A stretch of 63,712 nucleotides of DNA from Lindgomyces ingoldianus (Eukaryota; Ascomycota; Dothideomycetes; Pleosporales; Lindgomycetaceae): NCBI RefSeq assembly GCF_010093535.1, contig NW_022985206.1:179864-243575 (forward strand). Direction: 5' to 3'. Every line of letters begins with the position of its first letter. Within the stretch, counting starts at the first letter, position 1. Shown one piece after another: positions 57,800-63,712 of the stretch. The translations under genes and the position numbers were made by a program. The notes beneath the pieces were generated by a model. That model saw nothing but the letters and a program-made list of their open reading frames with translations, made no database searches and was not told the DNA's origin.

Positions 57800-59662
57800 A
57801 CGTACTTTATAGGCGAGTTGCTTACACACCTAAGTTGCTTACTTTTACTAAGACCCTACTACACTACTTTTTCTACACTAATGCATTTCTAACAACACTA
57901 CTTAAACATGTTAAAGGAATATTAAATGCAGCTTATGCTTTAGGCTTTTAAATAAAATATAACACTTTCTAAGCAACACGCTGCAGCTATTTATAGGGTT
58001 TTTTAAAAAATAATAAGTAACTAACACACTAGATAACTTTTCTAAGCTAATTATATAGCTAACTTATAAAAGCTAGATAATAATAAAAAGTAGGTAATTA
58101 TTTAGCACATACTTAAGCTAGATGTGTAGGAATTTCCCTCCTAGCTAGCAGCTATAGCTAATATAGCTAATTCTTTACACGCTAAGCATAATATAGGCTA
58201 TATTAGTATAAACTAGCCTAATATGTTTATTAAGTATTACTTAAAGCTTAAAGTAAAGTTTAAGTATAAGCATAACTATAAAAAAGCTTTTTATAAAGAT
58301 TTTATAGTAATTTAAAGCTAGTTTAACTTTATAAAGAATATTAAAGCTAAGTATAGCATTTAGAATAATAACATATACAACTTTAATAAGATAAAGTTTA
58401 TAATAAGCTAGATATCTACTAAAGCAGTTATTATAAGTTTAGAGAGATAAAGACAGCTAAAAGCAGTCTAGCTAGGTAACTAGGAGTAGATAATAGCTAT
58501 TTAGAGCATTAATGCTAAAAAGTAAGCTATTTTACTTTTTATTATTTTTTAAGGTAGCAACTACTTTTTAAACTAGTATAAAAAAAAATCTACTTTAAAA
58601 TTAAGTTATTATAATCTCTAAGCGCAGCTAGACTACTAATTAGCTTAGTCTAGACTAGTTAAAGCACTTTAATGTGTATATAAAGAAGTTTACTATTAGT
58701 AGCTACTGTCTGCTAGTTATTAATAGCTATAAAAGCTATAACTTACTTTATTTCTAGTAATACTATAAAAATAATAAAATTATTACTATTTACATACCTT
58801 TTTACTTATTACACCTTTTATAGCTACTTAATGTAGGTTGTTTTACTTCTTTAAAAAAAGTGTATAAGCGCTAAGCTAAAAACCTTATACATAACTAAAT
58901 TACTTATATTATAAAAATAAAGTTTCTACTATGCTTTAAAGCAGCCTATAATGCTATAATTACTTTTAGTAATATCTAAGAAAAGTTCTAAAGCGCTAAA
59001 TTAGTTTCTTTTAACTTATAATAAGTTATAATAAGCTTTAATGTAAAGTTGCGCACTCTATTACTACTACTACTTATATATAATAAGCCCTAGTAGTTAT
59101 AAACCTTAAGTAATACTCTAGAACTTAAGTTATAATTAATGCTTATAAAAATAAAAATTTAGAAGTATATAAATAGTTTACTAGCGTCTATAGTTAAGGC
59201 GTTTAAAAAAGTTTTAAAAAAAGTAGTAATAATTACGCATAAGCTAGTGTTAGTATAATAAAAAATTACTAAGCTTTAAGCAGCTAATAAGGCTGCTATA
59301 TAATGTAAATTACATAAAAAAAGCAGATTAAAGTAAAAAAAACCTTAATAATTTAAAAAGGCCTACACTTAACAGCTCTAAAGAAGTTTAAAGCGCGCAG
59401 TAATAAGAAGAAAGTAAAGAAGCAGGTGTAAGCTAAAGTAGGTAAGCTATCCTAAAGGCGCTGCAGACAGTGCAATTAGGCTAGGCATAACACACAAATA
59501 TGTAAGCAAGAAGCAGAAGTAGTATCTAAATAATATTCTAGGCTGTACTGTACTATATAGTGCTAGAGCGGGTTGTTATAGGCTATAATAGAGTTTGTTA
59601 GGGTGGGGTCTTGGCAAAAGTAAGCGACTTAGGTGTTTAAGCAACTCGCCTATGAAGTACGT
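57800..59662 (+). mobile_element. Complete Fot1/pogo-type transposon, terminal-repeat type A (1,863 bp), inactivated
   Basis: TA on both sides (57,798-57,799 and 59,663-59,664); ends ACGTACTTTATAGGCGAGTT and its inverse. The same terminal type occurs on the fold-back elements, so this is their likely parent family. The plus-strand transposase remnant includes INWPNTFVKYY-like text, IKNIKAKYSI, NNNIYNFNKIKFIIS and SLERQRQLKAV. The pogo/Fot1 catalytic box reads YNFDETGF in relatives I know of; here D-E became N-K (YNFNKIKF), again by G-to-A. Inserted in the type B element. Known: such transposases combine a CENP-B-type DNA-binding domain with a DDE catalytic domain. Confidence 0.85.
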
Positions 59663-60812
59663 TATAATAAAGTAAGCTATTTTACTTTTTATTATCTTTA
59701 AAAGCTGCTATTACTTTTTTACCTAGTATAAAAAAAATCTACTTTAAAACTAGGTTATTATAGTTTCTAAAAACAGCTAGATAATAAATAAGCTTAAGCT
59801 GCAGTAGTTAAAGCACTTTAATAAGTATATAAAAAAAAGTTATAAGCGCTTATTAGCTTTTTATTATTAATAGCTATAAAAGCTATAACTTACTTAATTT
59901 TTAGTAGTACTATAAAAAGAATAAAATTATTACTATTTATATACTTTTACACTTATTACACTTTTTATAGCCTTTTAATATAAGTTATTTTACTTTTTTA
60001 AAAAAGGTGTATAAGTGCTAAGCTAAAGATCTTATGTGTAACTAGATTACTTATATTATAAAACTTAAGTTTCTACTATGCTTTATACACACTTATAATA
60101 TAGTAATTACTTTTAGTAATATTTAAGAAGAGTTTTAATGCGCTAGTTTAGTCTTATTTAACTTAAAATAAGTTAAAATAGCTTTTTACATCTAGTTATG
60201 TACTTTATTACTACTACTACTTATTAATAATAAGCTCTAGTAGTTGTAAACTCTAAGTAATACTTTTAAATTTAAGTTATAATTAATGCTTATAAAGGTA
60301 AAAATTTAAAGGCATATAAATAGCTTACTAATGTCTATAGTAAAGGCCTTTAAAAAAGTTTTAAAAAGAGTAGTAATTATTACACATAAGCTTATATTAG
60401 TGTAAAAGAAAATTATAAAGCTTTAAGTAGTAAATAAAGCTGCTGCGCAATATAGATTACATAAAAAAAAATTAAATTCAAGTAAAAAAAACTTTAATAG
60501 TTAAGAATAAAGCTTGTCTAACTACTTTAAAGAAGTTTAAAGTGCGTAGTAATAGAAAGAAGCTAAAGACGCAAGTGTGCGCTAAAAAAGGTAAGCTAAG
60601 TTAAAAGTAATATAAGTAGTGTAATTAAACTAGGCATAACTTACATATGTGTAAGTAAGTAGCAGAAGTAGACTTTAAATAATATCTTATGTTGTATTAC
60701 TTTATATAGGGCTAAAGTAGGCTGTTTTGCGCTAGAATAGGGTGGTTTTAGTAGGGGCTTAGCAAAAGTGGCCGGCTAACCCGTGTAGCCGGCCAACCTG
60801 TTAGGTACGTTA

Positions 60813-61118
60813 TATAAAAAAGTATAGTCTGTTTAACTTTATAAAAAACTTTAAAAGCTAGATATAATAGAATTTTAATAACTTATTTATATATTTAGGT
60901 AAGAGCTTTTCTATGCTCTAGCTAAGCACAGGATCTATCCTGTAGGAAAGAGATGCAGTAAGTAGCCTAAAAAGCTAGCAGGTGTTGTAAACTAGCAGTA
61001 CATAATTAGCCCTATATAAAAAAGAGAAAAAGATATAAGAAATAGTATAAAAAAACAAAATAAAAAGTATAAGTAATAAGTAAGTAACTTAATTTATAAA
61101 AAAAAAGTTACTAGTGTT
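60813..61118. other. AT-rich, unassigned
   Basis: Flank between the right end of the outermost transposon and repeat X copy 2. No motif recognised. Confidence 0.4.
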
Positions 61119-61399
61119 TATATATAAGTATAGCTGCGTCTATACACACATATAGCTAAATTAAGTTACCTAAAACATTAGCTATCTAGCCTATATATTA
61201 GAGGCTAAATGTACTTAACAACTCTTTTTCTTTATATAAAAAAAGAAAGTAGTAGTTAATTATAAAAAGATCTTTGCCTACTTACCCTATTACAGGCTGT
61301 ACGCTTAGCGTACAACTGCCTATCTACCTACCGCGTGCGTAGCCACGCAGAGAAGGGACCTACTACTAGATGCGTAGCCATCTAGAGAAGTAAGCTAAC
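61119..61399 (+). repeat. Dispersed repeat 'X', copy 2 (empty site for FB1)
   Basis: Collinear with the flanks of FB1. Where copy 1 has TA-FB1-TA, this copy reads straight through AGTAGTAGTTAATTATAA, defining the exact ends of the fold-back element. Contains the TACGCTTAGCGTA palindrome at about 61,300-61,312. Confidence 0.8.
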
Positions 61400-63365
61400 T
61401 GATAAAAATAATACTTTTAATATATTACTATTTACTAAAAGTAGTTACTTTTTTAGTTAGTTAATTATAAGTATAAGTAATAGTTTTTTTAAGCTATTTA
61501 TATTTTTATTTTATTTTTCTAATATTTCATACAAGTAAGTTATAAGTAGTAAGGCTTTAAAGTAACTCTAAACTTTATATAAAGTAAAAAAAGTAAGTAT
61601 AAGTTTAAGTATAAAACACTATTTTTACTATTTTTAAACTTTTTTTTTTTACTTTTACTTTTGTTAAATAGGCTCTTTTAGCTAGCTGCTTATAGTATAA
61701 GCGCTTAAGTAGCAAGAGTAAGAGTAGTGTACAGTGTGCACAGCGTACAGGGTAAGTAAAGTAAGAGCAACATGTTTTTAGTTCTATAACTCTTATTTTT
61801 TCTTTATATAGAGAAAAAAAAGAATATTTAGATATTTATACATAAAGGTTTACACATAAGCATTATGTAACATAGATATTTAGTTTTACTTATACGCGAT
61901 AGCTAGTATCTAAATTATAATGCTACTACTATGTATAGACACTAGTAACTTTCTGTTTTTATCTAGAAAGTTGCTTTTTATATAAGTTACCTTTTTTCTT
62001 TCTATGTAAGTCTATTTAGTTACATTTTACCTATACTTTACTCTATTTATTAAAACTTGCCTTAGTAATGCTGTATGTTAAGATAAGCTAGTTACACTAT
62101 ATAAATAGCTTTATAAATAGTATAAAGTGTTTTAGGCTATTATTATCTAGCTTTTATACACTTACTTTATAAGTAATTTTACAGTGTATAGGCTGTTTTA
62201 TGTAAGGTTCTGTAATAGAATAGTGTAAGATCTTTATATAAGCAGGTGTATAGAAAGGTGTATATAATAAGGTCTTTTTTTTTACTTTTTAAGCTTTACT
62301 ATATAATTCCCTAGCTTTTTTCTCTTTTATATAGTGCTAATAGTGACAGATCCTCTTGCCTGCACACACACACACACACACAGATGTCTCTCTAGTCCTC
62401 TTCTACCTTCTACGCTGTTAGCGCAGGTGTCTTTAACGTTCTTATGCAGTCTAGCAGCCTAGGGCGCATTTATGTTACCCTTTTAACTAGTTTTACTACC
62501 AATTAGCAGTTTATATAGTATCTTAGTATAAATATATAAATTCTTTTAGCTTTTTTACTTTTTCTTTATATAAAATGCTAATTATAAATAGGCTAAAAAG
62601 TAGCATATAGCAGCTTTACTATTTTATAATATTAATGTTATCTTGCCTACTAGCACTAATCTGCAGCTATAGATAGTAAAAGTTGTGTATTATAAAAGGT
62701 ACTTTTATATAGTTTTAGTTTAAAGTTATAGTTAAGTCTTAGTAACTTTGTGTACTTATTATTATAGTAGCACTACTAGTGCTTTTTTTTATTAAGTGTT
62801 ATATGCTAGCTAACTTCTAGGCTAATGCCTACACCTTATGCGTATAGTAGAGCTGTGGTCTACATTGTAACTACTACACGTAAGGGGTGGTGTGTTCTAG
62901 AGGGGCTAGTAGCTTTTTTTTTCCTATATACTAGATAAATAAACTGTTTTTTTTACATATTTTTCTTTTCTAATCTTATAATAAGAAAAATAAGTGTGTA
63001 TAATAAATACTATAAAAAAATAAGCTTTATATAAAAGTGTTATTAGTCTAGTTAGTCTAAAGCATCTTTGCGCACAAAATCTAGCTAGTCCACAGATGCT
63101 TCTATCTAGACAGAGAGGTAGTTAGTTAGAACTAATAATTAAAAAGCCTAATTTAGTGTTTTTTTATACATATATTTACTAAGTTGTCTTTACTATTAAT
63201 TTACTTAATTTTAGTAATTTCTTTGTTTTATATAATTTATAAAGTAACATGATATTAATTATAAGTTACTTTTTACTAGTAGTGCCTAGCTTAATAAGGT
63301 AATTATATAAAGACCTTAAATTTATGTAAATTACTACTAAGATTAGTAGCAGTTTAAGCATTTTT
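61400..63365. other. AT-rich, unassigned
   Basis: Strongly TA-rich, no coding signal on either strand, no terminal motif found apart from the microsatellite at 62,363. Less mutated patches at 62,340-62,470 and 62,815-62,915. Confidence 0.5.
62363..62382 (+). repeat. (CA)n microsatellite
   Basis: Ten CA units in an AT-rich context. CpA is the dinucleotide classical RIP attacks, so a perfect CA run here suggests it arose after, or escaped, the mutation process. Confidence 0.95.
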
Positions 63366-63712
63366 AGCAGAGCTTGCTCTGCTTATTATATTCGGGTTTG
63401 CAGAACGAAAAGTTGAGCAGAATCTCCTCTTTTAGACGCGCTAGTTAGTCAGAATTTCTTCGGATAAACCCCGGTAACGCTGTTTCTCTGTCACCTTATG
63501 TGTTTCTTATATTCTTTTTTAAAAAAAATGTATACCTAATGTAAGTGCACCTTTATGCTAATTTGCATGCAGTTTGCTCCAGCATGCGTCGTGTAAAACA
63601 TGTTTAAATTATAGTTAGTTGCGTCTGTTCCACCTCTCTAGCCACATCAGTGTGTCGGGGATTGGCATCAGCCACATTGGTGCGTTGGGATTGGCATCAG
63701 CCGCATCGGTGT
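63366..63712 (+). mobile_element. 5' end of a second Helentron copy, running off the window
   Basis: From AGCAGAGCTTGCTCTGCT onward it matches 31,895-32,200 base for base apart from transitions, and it is clearly less mutated (for example GGATAAACCCCGGTAACG against AGATAAACCCTAGTAACA). Sequence before the palindrome differs between the two copies, which confirms the 5' boundary. It ends in tandem words TTGGCATCAGCC(A/G)CAT at 63,663-63,706 before the window stops. Confidence 0.8.

Larger units (their letters stand above)
31687..60810 (+). mobile_element. Outermost element of the nest: Fot1/pogo-type transposon with terminal-repeat type B
   Basis: The left end at 31,687 (after TA) reads ACGTACCTAACAGGTTGGC; the right end at 60,810 (before TA) is its inverted counterpart. 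The repeat extends at least 60 bp, to CACTTTTGCTAAGCCCCTAC. Own sequence is in four pieces: 31,687-31,894, about 56,189-56,238, 57,341-57,799 and 59,665-60,810. They add to about 1,863 bp, the same as the complete related copy at 57,800-59,662, and align with it in order. Intervening segments are later insertions (Helentron, FB2, Fot1 type A). Known: Fot1-type elements move by a DDE transposase, insert at TA and are about 1.9 kb. The transposase gene is dead through many C-to-T/G-to-A changes. Confidence 0.85.

Noticed and set aside
28500..63712. AT-rich half as mitochondrial DNA or a contaminant
   Set aside because: It carries nuclear-type LTR and DNA transposons with RIP-like transitions and is continuous with the gene-rich half; no mitochondrial genes seen.

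Overview
The window is nuclear DNA of a filamentous ascomycete (Pezizomycotina). A Leotiomycete is my guess from the gene repertoire, and I cannot prove it. Support comes from short GT-AG introns of about 50-180 bp with CTAAT/CTAAC-like branch points, a class III chitin synthase, a HET-domain gene, a TPR gene of fungal NLR type, and transposons carrying RIP-like C-to-T/G-to-A hypermutation. It has two very different halves.

Positions 1 to about 28,500 are an ordinary, GC-balanced gene region. In order: the 3' end of a TPR protein gene; a decayed Cys-rich secreted-type gene (minus); a class III chitin synthase; a frameshifted zinc alcohol dehydrogenase; an intact six-exon FAD phenol 2-monooxygenase (minus); a broken short-chain dehydrogenase; the monopolin/kinetochore protein Csm1/Pcs1; ATP synthase subunit k (Atp19, minus), divergent from the mitochondrial fission protein Mtp18; a small secreted-protein gene of uncertain structure; a ZFAND1/Cuz1-like double AN1 zinc-finger protein (minus); and a single-exon HET-domain protein. 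The three redox loci at 9.1-14.7 kb look like a dissolved metabolic cluster with one survivor. Atp19 and Mtp18 share a 346-bp intergenic promoter region.

Positions from about 28,500 to the end are an AT-rich block with no intact host gene. It is not structureless. Terminal motifs, target-site duplications (TSDs) and length arithmetic resolve it into a four-level nest. A pogo/Fot1-type DNA transposon (31,687-60,810) is interrupted by a Helitron2/Helentron-type rolling-circle element (31,895 to about 56,188), a fold-back element (56,239-57,338) and a complete Fot1-type element (57,800-59,662). The Helentron is itself interrupted by a solo LTR (34,649-34,979), a Ty3/gypsy retroelement (35,347-49,553) and a 556-bp TRIM (55,294-55,849). 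The gypsy element is interrupted by another solo LTR (38,381-38,581) and a second, chromodomain-bearing gypsy element (42,536-48,831). Every LTR insertion has a perfect 5-bp TSD. Removing the insertions from the outermost Fot1 leaves about 1,863 bp, the size of the complete copy nested in it.

The coding parts are dead. Catalytic residues are changed by transitions: RT YLDD to YLDN or YLNN, Helitron HUH to HNY, helicase Walker B DE to NK, transposase DE to NK. Short elements (both solo LTRs and the TRIM) are nearly unmutated and so look young or sheltered. The most novel items are the pair of 1,100-bp fold-back elements inserted in opposite orientations, the gag-less gypsy element with an antisense Lys/Cys-rich reading frame, and the TRIM with tRNA-like box A/box B motifs.
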